A DNA stretch of 64,000 bases, taken from NCBI GenBank assembly GCA_019635285.1, contig JAHBZS010000011.1, positions 1 to 64,000 on the forward strand, in the 5' to 3' direction. Under the pieces are notes generated by a model. That model saw only the letters and a list, made by a program, of their open reading frames with translations. It did not search any database and was not told the DNA's origin. Both the position numbers and the translations under genes were made by a program. Shown piece after piece: positions 38,926 to 50,349 of the stretch; the stretch's first letter is position 1, and each line of letters opens with the position of its first letter. The DNA is from Rubrivivax sp. GTDB lineage: Bacteria > Pseudomonadota > Gammaproteobacteria > Burkholderiales > Burkholderiaceae_C.

Positions 38926-39759
38926 ATGCCTGTGATCGCACTGACCCAGGGCATGGGCTCGCTGGCCCAGGACATCGCCGAACAGCTGGCCGACGAGCTG
39001 CAGCTGACGACGCTGCAGCACGAGGTGGCCGAGCGCGTCGCCGACAGGATGCACGTGTCGAAGAGCCTGATCAGCCGGCTGCGCTTCGGCAAGGCCGGGC
39101 TGATCGAAGGCCTGCGCGCCGACCGTCAGGCGATGGCCGTGTACAGCGCCGAGGAGGTGCTCGACGCAGCGGCGCGCGGCAACGTCGTGATCCGCGGCTG
39201 GGGCGCGACGCAGCTGCTGCGCCCGGTGCCGCACGTGCCGTGCATCCGCATCATGCGGCCGCTGGCGCAGCGCGTGCGGTGGCTGATGCAGCAGCTGGAC
39301 ACCGACGACGCATCGATGGCCGAGACCGAGATCAAGCGCAGCGACCATGCCAACGCCACGCGCATGCACCAGCAGTTCGGCGTCGACTGGGGCGACCCGG
39401 TGCTGTTCGACCTGGTGCTGAACACCGACCGCCTGAGCGTCGACACCTGTGTGCAGCAGATCAAGGCGCTGCTCGCGCGGCCCGAGTTCGCCGAGACCGA
39501 CGCGTCGCGCGCGCTGCTGCAGGCGATGGCGCTGCATGCGCGCGTGCGCGCCGCGCTGCGCGCCGACGCGCGTACGCAGGAAGTCGACGTGACCATCGAA
39601 GGCAGCGGCGCGACGGTGGTGCTGCGCGGCATCGTGCTGCAGGCTCCCGAGCGCGACGCCGCCGAGCAGGTGGCCGCGGCGGTGGCCGGCGTCGATGCGG
39701 TCGACAACCAGCTGCGCGTGATGGCCAAGTCGAAGCTGTTCCCGTCGGCCAAGAACTGA
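38926..39759 (+). CDS. Cytidylate-kinase-like protein fused to a BON domain
   Basis: 277 residues. The N-terminal ~190 residues match the cytidylate-kinase-like family: ALTQGMGSLAQDIAEQLADE takes the place of the P-loop, with GMGS but without the usual GK[ST] lysine; GNVVIRGWGATQLLRPVPHV follows. The C-terminal part, about 202-266 (VDVTIEGSGATVVLRGIVLQ, then a helix and VDNQLRVM), fits a BON domain, which binds membranes or ligands. GGAGA precedes the ATG. It is the last gene of the TTT operon. The degenerate nucleotide site argues against normal CMP kinase activity; a sensory or regulatory role is possible. Confidence 0.8.
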   Translation: MPVIALTQGMGSLAQDIAEQLADELQLTTLQHEVAERVADRMHVSKSLISRLRFGKAGLIEGLRADRQAMAVYSAEEVLDAAARGNVVIRGWGATQLLRPVPHVPCIRIMRPLAQRVRWLMQQLDTDDASMAETEIKRSDHANATRMHQQFGVDWGDPVLFDLVLNTDRLSVDTCVQQIKALLARPEFAETDASRALLQAMALHARVRAALRADARTQEVDVTIEGSGATVVLRGIVLQAPERDAAEQVAAAVAGVDAVDNQLRVMAKSKLFPSAKN

Positions 39760-39796
39760 CGCCCGATGTCGCGCGCGCGGTCCGCGGCGCCGGCGC

Positions 39797-40405
39797 TCAG
39801 ATCTTGCCGCGCTGCTTGAGCCGGCTCAGCGTCTCGGCCGACAGGTTCAGGTACGCCGCGAGCTGCTTCTTCGGAATGCGCTCGGCCAGGTCGGCGTGCT
39901 TGCGCATGAAGCGATGCACGCGCCCCGGCGCGTCGAGCAGGTGCAGCGTGATCGTGTGCGCCATGATCTCGCTCATCAGCTGCATCACCGCGTATTCGAA
40001 CTCGGCCTTGAAGCGCGGGTGCCGGTCCATGAACGCCACCCACTGCGGCATCGGCAGCTTGGCGACGCGCGCCTTGGTCACGCTGACGATCGCATAAGGC
40101 GTCGGCGTGTTCAGCCGCCACGCCGCGTAGCTGGTCTCGATGTCGTGCTCGGGCGCGAAGCGCAGGATCATCTCCTTGGCATCGGCATTGGTCACGACGC
40201 GCTTCAGGATGCCGTCGATGACGAAGTACTGCTCCATCTCGTGCACGCCCTGGTGCAGCAGGTAGTCGCCCTTGGCGACGTCGACGATGTCGAGCCCCTG
40301 TTCGAGCTCGGCCCGCTCCTCGGGGCTCATCGTCTTCAGCACCTCGTTCTGCTTGAGCTGCAGATGGATGATGTTGCGCTCGGGGTGGGCGGCCAGCAGT
40401 GTCAT
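39797..40405 (-). CDS. Crp/Fnr-family transcriptional regulator
   Basis: 202 residues: a cyclic-nucleotide-binding-fold sensor (about 20-120), dimerisation helix, and a C-terminal winged helix with recognition helix SAETLSRLKQRG. The E191-x-x-S194-R195 triad equals the FNR residues that read TTGA half-sites. The protein has no cysteine at all, so it cannot carry an FNR-type iron-sulfur cluster. I chose ATG 40405: a start at 40465 would place codons over the 18-base operator palindrome. Divergent from oxc. Probable activator of oxalate genes responding to an unknown ligand. Confidence 0.9.
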   Translation of the reverse strand: MTLLAAHPERNIIHLQLKQNEVLKTMSPEERAELEQGLDIVDVAKGDYLLHQGVHEMEQYFVIDGILKRVVTNADAKEMILRFAPEHDIETSYAAWRLNTPTPYAIVSVTKARVAKLPMPQWVAFMDRHPRFKAEFEYAVMQLMSEIMAHTITLHLLDAPGRVHRFMRKHADLAERIPKKQLAAYLNLSAETLSRLKQRGKI

Positions 40406-40442
40406 CGTCGAGTCGCGCGCGCCGCGCGGCGCATTTTTCGAA

Positions 40443-40460
40443 AGTTGACCGCGGTCAACT
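40443..40460. promoter_or_regulatory. 18-base perfect palindrome, candidate Crp/Fnr operator of oxc
   Basis: AGTTGACCGCGGTCAACT, a perfect 18-base dyad containing TTGAC-N4-GTCAA. It lies in the divergent region between the regulator and oxc. A possible oxc -10 box TACCAT at 40482-40487 would give a start near 40494, placing the dyad centre about 42 bases upstream, the class II activator position. It is 38 bases before the regulator's own ATG, so autoregulation is also likely. Confidence 0.68.
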
Positions 40461-40523
40461 GGCAAAGCCGACGCGGATTTCTACCATAGCCGCGCCGTAG
40501 CCCAACCAACCGTGGAGTGTGTC

Positions 40524-42281
40524 ATGTCGGCAGTCCTGTCGCCCGTGGAGAAGCACGTCGACGAAGCGGCGGTGACCGATGGTTTCCACCTGGTCATCGA
40601 CGCGCTGAAGCTCAACGGCATCCACCACATCTACGGCCTGCCGGGCATCCCGATCACCGACCTGACGCGCAAGGCACAGGCCGCCGGGCTGCGCGTGTTC
40701 TCGTTCCGCCACGAGCAGAACGCCGGCAACGCGGCAGCCATCGCCGGCTTCCTGACCGCCAAGCCGGGCGTGTGCCTGACGGTGTCGGCGCCGGGCTTCC
40801 TGAACGGCCTGAGCGCGCTGGCCAACGCCACCACCAACTGCTTCCCGATGATCCTGATCAGCGGCTCCAGCGAGCGCGAGATCGTCGACCTGCAGCAGGG
40901 CGACTACGAGGAGATGGACCAGCTGGCCATCGCCAAGCCGCTGTGCAAGGCGGCGTTCCGCGTGCTGCATGCCGAGGACATCGGCGTCGGCATCGCGCGT
41001 GCGATCCGCGCAGCGCTGTCGGGCCGGCCCGGCGGGGTCTACCTCGATCTGCCGGCCAAGCTGTTCGCGCAGACGCTGGATGCCGAAGCCGGCAAGCGCT
41101 CGCTGATCGAGGTCGTCGACCCGGCGCCGCGGCAGATCCCCGCGCCGGACGCGGTGGCGCGCGCGCTGACGCTGCTGAAGGGCGCGCAGCGCCCGCTGAT
41201 CCTGCTGGGCAAGGGCGCGGCCTATGCGCGCGCCGACGACGAGATCCGCCGGCTGGTCGAGCGCAGCGGCATCCCGTACCTGCCGATGTCGATGGCCAAG
41301 GGCCTGCTGCCCGACACGCACGAGCTGTGCGCATCGGCGGCGCGTTCGTTCGTGCTGCCCGAGGCCGACGTGGTGCTGCTGATCGGCGCGCGGTTGAACT
41401 GGCTGCTGTCGCACGGCAAGGGCAAGACCTGGGGCGGCAAGGACGCCAAGGCCTGGGGCGCGCAGAAGTTCATCCAGATCGACATCTCGCCGACCGAAGC
41501 CGACAGCAACGTGCGCATCGACGCGCCGCTGGTCGGCGATGTCGGCTCGTGCGTCGCCGCGCTGCTCGCCGGCATGGGCGCCGACTGGCCGCAGGCGCCG
41601 TCGGCCTGGGTGCAGGCGGTGGCCGAGCGCCGCGACAGGAACGTCGCGAAGATGGCCGAGACGCTGGCCAAGGATCCGAAGCCGATGAACTTCCACAGCG
41701 CGCTGAACGTGGTGCGAGGCATCGTCAAGGCCAACCCCGACGCGATGCTGGTCAACGAAGGCGCCAACGCGCTGGACTTCACCCGCTCGATCGTCGACAT
41801 GCACAAGCCGCGCAAGCGCATCGACGTCGGCACCTGGGGCGTGATGGGCATCGGCATGGGCTTCGCGGTCGCCGCGGCGGTCGAGACCGGGCAGCCGGTG
41901 ATCGCGGTCGAAGGCGACAGCGCCTTCGGCTTCAGCGGCATGGAGGTCGAGACGATCTGCCGCTACCAGCTGCCGGTGTGCATCGCCATCCTGAACAACA
42001 ATGGCGTGTATCGCGGCACCGACAAGAACCTCGGCGGCGGCGCCGACGTCGCGCCGACGGTGTTCGTCAAGGACGCGCGCTACGAGATGCTGATGCAGGC
42101 CTTCGGCGGCGTCGGCGTCTACGCGACCACGCCGGCCGAGCTGCGCCAGGCGATGGAGGACGCGCTGCGCTCGCGCCGGCCGACGCTGATCAACGCGATC
42201 ATCGACGAGACGGCAGGCACCGAGAGCGGGCGCATCACCAGCCTGAACCCGCAGCGACAGGCCGCCGCGTCCAAGCCTTGA
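40524..42281 (+). CDS. oxc: Oxalyl-CoA decarboxylase
   Basis: 585-residue thiamine-diphosphate enzyme: oxalyl-CoA to formyl-CoA plus CO2. Catalytic glutamate E64 in [14 protein letters not shown] activates ThDP; the ThDP/Mg motif is [13 protein letters not shown]...LNNNG at about 464-493. The sequence [18 protein letters not shown] near the N-terminus and ITSLNPQ near the C-terminus fit the oxalyl-CoA branch rather than acetolactate synthase. ATG at 40524 with GTGGAG upstream; a GTG at 40512 would add four residues. First gene of oxc-frc-acs-fds, under the divergent Crp/Fnr regulator. Confidence 0.95.
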   Translation: MSAVLSPVEKHVDEAAVTDGFHLVIDALKLNGIHHIYGLPGIPITDLTRKAQAAGLRVFSFRHEQNAGNAAAIAGFLTAKPGVCLTVSAPGFLNGLSALANATTNCFPMILISGSSEREIVDLQQGDYEEMDQLAIAKPLCKAAFRVLHAEDIGVGIARAIRAALSGRPGGVYLDLPAKLFAQTLDAEAGKRSLIEVVDPAPRQIPAPDAVARALTLLKGAQRPLILLGKGAAYARADDEIRRLVERSGIPYLPMSMAKGLLPDTHELCASAARSFVLPEADVVLLIGARLNWLLSHGKGKTWGGKDAKAWGAQKFIQIDISPTEADSNVRIDAPLVGDVGSCVAALLAGMGADWPQAPSAWVQAVAERRDRNVAKMAETLAKDPKPMNFHSALNVVRGIVKANPDAMLVNEGANALDFTRSIVDMHKPRKRIDVGTWGVMGIGMGFAVAAAVETGQPVIAVEGDSAFGFSGMEVETICRYQLPVCIAILNNNGVYRGTDKNLGGGADVAPTVFVKDARYEMLMQAFGGVGVYATTPAELRQAMEDALRSRRPTLINAIIDETAGTESGRITSLNPQRQAAASKP

Positions 42282-42311
42282 AACCAATCCGAAACCGCTA
42301 GGAGTATCTCG

Positions 42312-43559
42312 ATGAGCAAAGCGCTCGATGGTGTGCGCATCCTCGACTTCACGCACGTGCAGTCCGGGCCGACGTGCACGCAGTTGTTGGCTTGGTTCGG
42401 CGCCGACGTGATCAAGCTCGAGAAGGCCGGCGAAGGCGATGCGACGCGCGGCCAGCTGCGCGACATCCCCGGCGTGGACAGCCTGTACTTCACGATGCTG
42501 AACCACAACAAGCGCTCGATCACCGTCAACACCAAGGACCCGAAGGGCAAGGAAATCGTCGAGCGGCTGATCAAGGACTGCGACGTGCTGGTCGAGAACT
42601 TCGCGCCCGGCGCGCTCGACCGCATGGGCTTCACGTGGGAGCGCGTGCAGGAGTTGAACCCGCGCATGATCATGGCCTCGGTCAAGGGCTTCGGCCCGGG
42701 CCCGTACGAGGACTGCAAGGTCTACGAGAACGTCGCGCAGTGCGCCGGCGGCTCGGCGTCGACCACCGGCTTCGACGACGGCCCGCCGATGGTCACCGGC
42801 GCGCAGATCGGCGATTCGGGCACCGGGCTGCACCTGGCTTTGGGCATCGTCGCCGCGCTGTACCAGCGCAACAAGACCGGCCGCGGTCAGAAGGTGCTGG
42901 CGGCGATGCAGGACGGCGTGCTCAACCTGTGCCGCGTCAAGCTGCGCGACCAGCAGCGCCTGGAGCGCATGCACAAGCTCACCGAGTACCCGCAGTACCC
43001 GGACGGCGAGTTCGGCGACGCCGTGCCGCGCGCCGGCAACGCCTCCGGCGGCGGCCAGCCGGGCTGGATCCTGAAGTGCAAGGGCTGGGAGACCGACCCC
43101 AACGCCTACATCTACTTCATCACGCAGGCGCCGGTGTGGGCCGCGATCTGCAAGGTCATCGGCCAGGAAGACTGGATCACCGACGAGGCCTTCGCGACGC
43201 CGCTGGCGCGGCTGCCGCACCTGAAGCGCATCTTCGAGCGCATCGAGCAGTGGACCATGACCAAGGACAAGTTCGAGGCCATGGACATCCTGAACAAGTA
43301 CGACATCCCGTGCGGCCCGATCCTGTCGATGAAGGAGATCGCGCACGAGCCGGCGCTGCGCGCCACCGGCACCGTGGTCGAGGTCGACCACCCGACACGC
43401 GGCAAGTACCTGACGGTGGGCAATCCGATCAAGTTGTCGGACAGCCCCACCGAGGTCACGCGCTCGCCGCTGCTCGGCGAGCACACCGACGAAGTGCTGG
43501 CCGAACTGGGCTACGCGGCCGGCGACATCGCCGCGCTGCGCGAGGCCAAGATCATCTGA
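42312..43559 (+). CDS. frc: Formyl-CoA:oxalate CoA-transferase
   Basis: 415-residue class III CoA-transferase moving CoA from formyl-CoA to oxalate, which keeps the cycle with Oxc running. N-terminus [20 protein letters not shown]; catalytic aspartate D168 in [14 protein letters not shown]; flexible glycine loop GGGQPG at 246-251, typical of Frc. Length equals that of characterised Frc. AGGAGT just before the start; 30 bases after oxc. Confidence 0.95.
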   Translation: MSKALDGVRILDFTHVQSGPTCTQLLAWFGADVIKLEKAGEGDATRGQLRDIPGVDSLYFTMLNHNKRSITVNTKDPKGKEIVERLIKDCDVLVENFAPGALDRMGFTWERVQELNPRMIMASVKGFGPGPYEDCKVYENVAQCAGGSASTTGFDDGPPMVTGAQIGDSGTGLHLALGIVAALYQRNKTGRGQKVLAAMQDGVLNLCRVKLRDQQRLERMHKLTEYPQYPDGEFGDAVPRAGNASGGGQPGWILKCKGWETDPNAYIYFITQAPVWAAICKVIGQEDWITDEAFATPLARLPHLKRIFERIEQWTMTKDKFEAMDILNKYDIPCGPILSMKEIAHEPALRATGTVVEVDHPTRGKYLTVGNPIKLSDSPTEVTRSPLLGEHTDEVLAELGYAAGDIAALREAKII

Positions 43560-43579
43560 GCATCCACCGAGAGGACGTC

Positions 43580-45712
43580 ATGAACAAGGACAAGGCCAAG
43601 GTTCGCCGGATTCTCGATGCGCTGCGCGCCAGCGGCCGCGACGCGCTCACCGCGCCCGAGGGCAAGCAGGTCTGCGACGCCTACGGCATCGCCGTGCCCG
43701 GCGAGGGTCTGGCGACCAGCGCCGCGCAGGCCACTGCGCTGGCCGCCGGCATGGGCGGCCCGGTGGTGATGAAGATCGTCAGCCCCGACATCCTGCACAA
43801 GACCGAGGCCGGCGGCGTGATCGTCGGCGTCAAGGGCGGCGACGAGGCGGCGCAGGCCTACGACACGATCATCGCCAATGCCAAACGTTACAAGGCCGAC
43901 GCGAAGATCGACGGCGTGCAGGTGCAGCAGATGATCCAGGGCGGGCAGGAGGTGATCGTCGGCGCGGTCACCGACGGCAGCTTCGGCAAGCTGGTGGCCT
44001 TCGGCCTCGGCGGCGTGCTCGTCGAAGTGCTGAAGGACGTGACCTTCCGCCTCGCGCCGGCGACGCGCGACGACGCGCTGTCGATGCTCGACGGCATCCA
44101 GGCGGCCGAGATGCTGAAGGGCGTGCGCGGCGGCGACGCGGTGAACCGCGACGCGCTCGCCGACATCATCGTGCGCGTCAGCGAGCTGGTCAGCGATTTC
44201 CCCGAGATCGCCGAGATGGACCTGAACCCGATCTTCGCCAGCAAGAACGGCGCGGTCGCCGCCGACGTGCGCATCGTCTGCAACTTCAGCCCGGCGCCGG
44301 CGCGGCACCGGCCCGCTGAGGCCGACATCGTCGAGTCGATGAACCGCATCATGAAGCCGCGCGCGGTGGCGGTGATCGGCGCGTCCGACGAGGCCGGCAA
44401 GATCGGCAACTCGGTGATGAAGAACCTGATCAACGGCGGCTACAAGGGGCAGATCATCCCGATCCACCCGAAGTCGGCCGAGATCATGGGCCACAAGGCC
44501 TACAAGAGCGTCAAGGACGTTCCCGGCGAGATCGACACCGCGGTGTTCGCGATCCCGGCCAAGCTGGTGGCCGGCGCGCTGACCGAATGCGGCGAGAAGG
44601 GCATCGCCGGCGCGGTGCTGATCCCTTCGGGCTTTGCCGAGACCGGCAACCACGAAGGCCAGCAGGAGCTGGTCGAGATCGGCCGCAAGTACAACATCCG
44701 CATGATGGGGCCGAACATCTACGGCTTCTATTACACGCCGGCCAACCTGTGCGCCACCTTCTGCACCGCCTACGACGTCAAGGGCTCGACCGCACTGTCG
44801 TCGCAGAGCGGCGGCATCGGCATGGCGATCATCGGCTACTCGCGCTCGGCGAAGATGGGTGTGTCGGCGATCGTCGGCCTCGGCAACAAGAGCGACATCG
44901 ACGAGGACGACCTGCTGCTGTACTTCGAGCAGGACGACAACACCAACGTCATCGCGCAGCACTGCGAGGACCTGAAGGACGGCCGCGCGTTCGCCGAAGT
45001 GGCCAAGCGCGTGTCGAAGAAGAAGCCGGTGATCGTGCTGAAAGCCGGCCGCACGTCGGCCGGTGCGGCGGCGGCGAGCTCGCACACCGGCGCGCTGGCC
45101 GGCAACGACAAGATCTACGACGACGTGCTGCGCCAGTCGGGCGTGGTGCGCGCCACCAGCCTGCGCCAGCTGCTCGACTTCGCGCGCGGCGTGCCGATCC
45201 TGCCCACGCCGAAGGGCGAGAACGTGGTCATCATCACCGGCGCCGGCGGCTCGGGCGTGCTGCTGTCCGACGCCTGCGTGGACAACGGCCTGAAGCTGCT
45301 GAAGCCGATGCCGGAAGACCTGGACGCGGCGTTCCGCAAGTTCATCCCGCCGTTCGGCGCGGCCGGCAACCCGGTGGACATCACCGGCGGCGAGCCGCCG
45401 ATCACTTACATGAACACGGTGCGCCTGGGGCTGGAGGACGAGCGCATCCACGCGCTGATCCTCGGCTACTGGCACACCATCGTGACGCCGCCGATGGTCT
45501 TCGCGCGCAACATGGTGCAGGTGGTCGAGGAGATGAAGGCCAAGGGCATCGTCAAGCCGGTGGTGGCCTCGCTGGCCGGCGACGTCGAGGTCGAGGAAGC
45601 CGCGCAGTATCTGTACGAGCACGGCATCCCGGCCTATGCGTATTCGACCGAGATTCCGGTGGAGATCCTCGGCGCCAAGTACAAGTGGGCGCGCGGCGCC
45701 GGGCTGCTGTAG
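43580..45712 (+). CDS. ADP-forming acyl-CoA synthetase, ATP-grasp domain first
   Basis: 710 residues of the acetate--CoA ligase (ADP-forming)/Pat-like clan. Domain order is ATP-grasp_5 (about 1-235), CoA-binding Rossmann domain (about 250-360, PRAVAVIGASDEAGKIGNSV), then succinyl-CoA-ligase-like domain with the phospho-histidine loop SSHTGALAG. The common fused enzymes carry the ATP-grasp part last, so this is the swapped arrangement. Located between frc and the formate dehydrogenase genes, it may prime oxalate as oxalyl-CoA or salvage CoA from formyl-CoA. Substrate is inference. GAGGA precedes the ATG. Confidence 0.86.
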   Translation: MNKDKAKVRRILDALRASGRDALTAPEGKQVCDAYGIAVPGEGLATSAAQATALAAGMGGPVVMKIVSPDILHKTEAGGVIVGVKGGDEAAQAYDTIIANAKRYKADAKIDGVQVQQMIQGGQEVIVGAVTDGSFGKLVAFGLGGVLVEVLKDVTFRLAPATRDDALSMLDGIQAAEMLKGVRGGDAVNRDALADIIVRVSELVSDFPEIAEMDLNPIFASKNGAVAADVRIVCNFSPAPARHRPAEADIVESMNRIMKPRAVAVIGASDEAGKIGNSVMKNLINGGYKGQIIPIHPKSAEIMGHKAYKSVKDVPGEIDTAVFAIPAKLVAGALTECGEKGIAGAVLIPSGFAETGNHEGQQELVEIGRKYNIRMMGPNIYGFYYTPANLCATFCTAYDVKGSTALSSQSGGIGMAIIGYSRSAKMGVSAIVGLGNKSDIDEDDLLLYFEQDDNTNVIAQHCEDLKDGRAFAEVAKRVSKKKPVIVLKAGRTSAGAAAASSHTGALAGNDKIYDDVLRQSGVVRATSLRQLLDFARGVPILPTPKGENVVIITGAGGSGVLLSDACVDNGLKLLKPMPEDLDAAFRKFIPPFGAAGNPVDITGGEPPITYMNTVRLGLEDERIHALILGYWHTIVTPPMVFARNMVQVVEEMKAKGIVKPVVASLAGDVEVEEAAQYLYEHGIPAYAYSTEIPVEILGAKYKWARGAGLL

Positions 45713-45767
45713 ACGCCGCCGGGGATGACGCGGCGGCCTGCTCGCCGGCCGCCCACGAGAGTGCCAG

Positions 45768-47467
<1,700 letters not shown>

Positions 47468-47471
<4 letters not shown>

Positions 47472-50266
47472 CTGCTCGGGAGACCGTCACCTTCAGCCTG
47501 AACGGCCGCGAAGTCACCGGGCTGGCCGGCGAGCCGATCCTGGAAGTTGCCAGGCGCGAAGGCATCGCGATCCCGCACCTTTGCTACAAGCCCGGCCTCG
47601 ACGCGGTGGGCAACTGCCGCGCCTGCGTCGTCGAGATCGACGGCGAGCGCACGCTGGCGCCGTCGTGCTGCCGCAGCGCCACGCCCGGCATGCAGGTCCG
47701 CACCGACAGCGAGCGCGCAATCAAGTCGCAGAAGCTGGTGCTCGAGCTGCTGCAGGCGGACATGCCTTCAGGCCAGTACACGCGCCACAACGAGGTCGAC
47801 GAGTGGGCGGCGCGCTTGGGCGTCGGCAAGCCACGCTTCGCCGCGCGCGCGCAGCCGGCGCAGGACCTGTCGCATCCGGCGATCGCCGTGCACCTCGACG
47901 CCTGCATCCAGTGCACCCGCTGCCTGCGCGCCTGCCGCGACGAGCAGGTCAACGACGTCATCGGCCTGGCCTTCCGCGGCGATGCCGCGAAGATCGTCTT
48001 CGACATGGACGATGCGATGGGTGCGTCGACCTGCGTGGCCTGCGGCGAATGCGTGCAGGCCTGCCCCACGGGCGCGCTGATGCCGGCGCGCGACGCGGCG
48101 CTGGCCGTCCCCGACCGCTCGGTGCCGTCGGTGTGCCCGTTCTGCGGCGTCGGCTGCCAGCTGACTTATCACGTCAAGGACGACAGGATCCTCTATGTCG
48201 AAGGCCGCGACGGCCCGGCCAACCAGGGACGGTTGTGCGTCAAGGGCCGCTACGGCTTCGACTACGCACACCACCCGCAGCGGCTAACCAAGCCGCTGAT
48301 CCGCCGCAAGGACGCTCCGCCGAAGCGCGGCGACTTCGTGATGGACCCCGAGCGCATCCTGGACGTGTTCCGCGAGGCCAGCTGGGACGAGGCGCTGGAC
48401 TTCGCCGGCGGCGGCCTGAAGGCGATCCGCGACCGCGACGGCCCGAAGGCGCTGGCAGGCTTCGGCTCGGCCAAGGGCAGCAACGAGGAGGCGTATCTCT
48501 TCCAGAAGCTGGTGCGCACCGGATTCGGCAGCAACAACGTCGACCACTGCACGCGGCTGTGCCATGCGTCGTCGGTGGTCGCGCTGCTCGAAGGCATCGG
48601 CTCGGGCGCGGTCAGCAACCCCGTGATGGACGTGATGCACGCCGAGGTGGTGGTGCTGATCGGCGCGAACCCGACGGTCAACCATCCGGTCGCCGCGACC
48701 TTCATCAAGAACGCGGTTCAGCGCAGCACCAAGCTGATCGTCATGGACCCGCGCCGCTCGGACCTGGCGCGCCACGCGCACCGCTTCCTGCAGTTCAAGC
48801 CCGACACCGACGTGGCGATGCTGAACGCGCTGATGCACGTGATCGTCAACGAGGGCCTGGTCGACGAGCGCTTCATTGCCGAGCGCACGATCGGCTACGA
48901 CGAGCTGCGTGCCAACGTCGCCGGCTACAGCCCGGAGGCGATGGCGCCGATCTGCGGCATCGACGCCGAGACGCTGCGCTACGTGGCGCGGCTGTACGCG
49001 CGCTCCAAGGGCTCGATGATCCTGTGGGGCATGGGCGTCAGCCAGCACGTGCACGGCACCGACAACGCGCGCTGCCTGATCGCGCTGGCGTTGATGACCG
49101 GCCAGATCGGCCGAAAGGGCACCGGGCTGCACCCGCTGCGCGGCCAGAACAACGTGCAGGGCGCGTCCGACGCCGGCTTGATCCCGATGATGCTGCCCGA
49201 CTACCAGCACGTCAGCCGCCCCGAGGTGCGCGCGAAGTTCGAGCAGGCCTGGCAGCTCGCACCCGGCACGCTCGACGACAAGGTGGGCCTGACGGTGGTC
49301 GAGGTGATGCACGCGATCAAGCACGGCGTCGTCAAGGGCATGTACGTCGAGGGCGAGAACCCGGCGATGTCCGACCCCGACGCCAACCATGCCCGCGAGG
49401 CGCTGGCGGCGCTGGACCACCTGGTGGTGCAGGACATCTTCCTGACCGAGACCGCGTACCTGGCCGACGTGATCCTGCCGGCCAGCGCGTTTCCCGAGAA
49501 GACCGGCAGCTTCACCAACACCGACCGGCTGGTGCAGATGGGTCGCCAGGCGCTGCCGCCGCCCGGCGACGCGCGCCAGGACCTGTGGATCATCCAGCAG
49601 ATCGCGCAGCGCCTGGGGCTGCCGTGGAACTACGGCCACGTCGGCGAGGTGTTCGACGAGATGCGCCGCACGATGCCGAGCATCGCCGGCATCACCTGGG
49701 AGCGGCTCGAGCGCGAGCACGCGGTCACCTATCCCTGCACGCACGAGGGCGACCCCGGCCAGCCGGTGGTCTTCACCGACCGGTTCCCGCGCGACGGCGG
49801 CAAGGCGCGCTTCGTGCCGGCGGACATCATCCCGGCGGCCGAGCGGCCCGACGCCGAATTCCCGATGGTGCTGATCACGGGTCGCCAGCTCGAGCACTGG
49901 CACACCGGCAGCATGACGCGACGCGCCAGTGTGCTCGACGCGCTGGAGCCGGACCCGACGGCGCAGGTGCACCCGCTGGACCTGGCGGCGATGGGCGCCA
50001 AGCCGGGCGATGTGCTGACCATCGAATCGCGGCGCGGCAAGGTCACGCTGTGGGCGCGCGCCGACGAGGGCACGCCGCGCGGCGCGGTGTTCGTCGCCTT
50101 CGCCTACTACGAGGCGGCGATCAACCGGCTGACGAACGCGGCGCTGGACCCCTTTGCCAAGATCCCCGAGTTCAAGTACTGCGCGATCCGCGTCAAGGTC
50201 GGCGGCGAGCCGCCGCACCAGAGCAGCTACGGCGGTGGGCAGATCCTGGCCGCGATGGCACACTGA
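47468..50266 (+). CDS. fdsA: NAD-linked formate dehydrogenase, molybdenum alpha subunit
   Basis: 932-residue catalytic subunit oxidising formate to CO2. Iron-sulfur order: [2Fe-2S] C39-C50-C53-C67; [4Fe-4S] C146-C149-C152-C156; [4Fe-4S] C189-C192-C195-C199; proximal [4Fe-4S] C223-C226-C230-C257. The bis-MGD domain follows, with Mo-ligand cysteine C365 and H366 in CTRLCHASSV (cysteine, not selenocysteine). C-terminal molybdopterin-dinucleotide domain is complete. Cytosolic, no Tat signal. No fdsD gene follows; the fdhD needed for sulfuration is at 34.7 kb. Confidence 0.96.
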
Positions 50267-50294
50267 TGCGCACAACACCCAGGGCGCTGCCGAC

Positions 50295-50319
50295 CCCCGC
50301 GAGCCATCAGGCCGCGGGG
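50295..50319. terminator. Hairpin after fdsA
   Basis: CCCCGCG and CGCGGGG pair around an 11-base loop, 29 bases after the fdsA stop. No T-run follows, so termination is only possible; it may separate the fds operon from terC. Confidence 0.35.
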
Positions 50320-50349
50320 CCGGCATGACGCCCCACTGAGGAGACCTGC

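Noticed and set aside
40455-43484. Open frame of about 1000 codons on the minus strand opposite oxc and frc
   Set aside because: Antisense of two enzymes with complete catalytic motifs; histidine/arginine/valine-rich product without any family feature.
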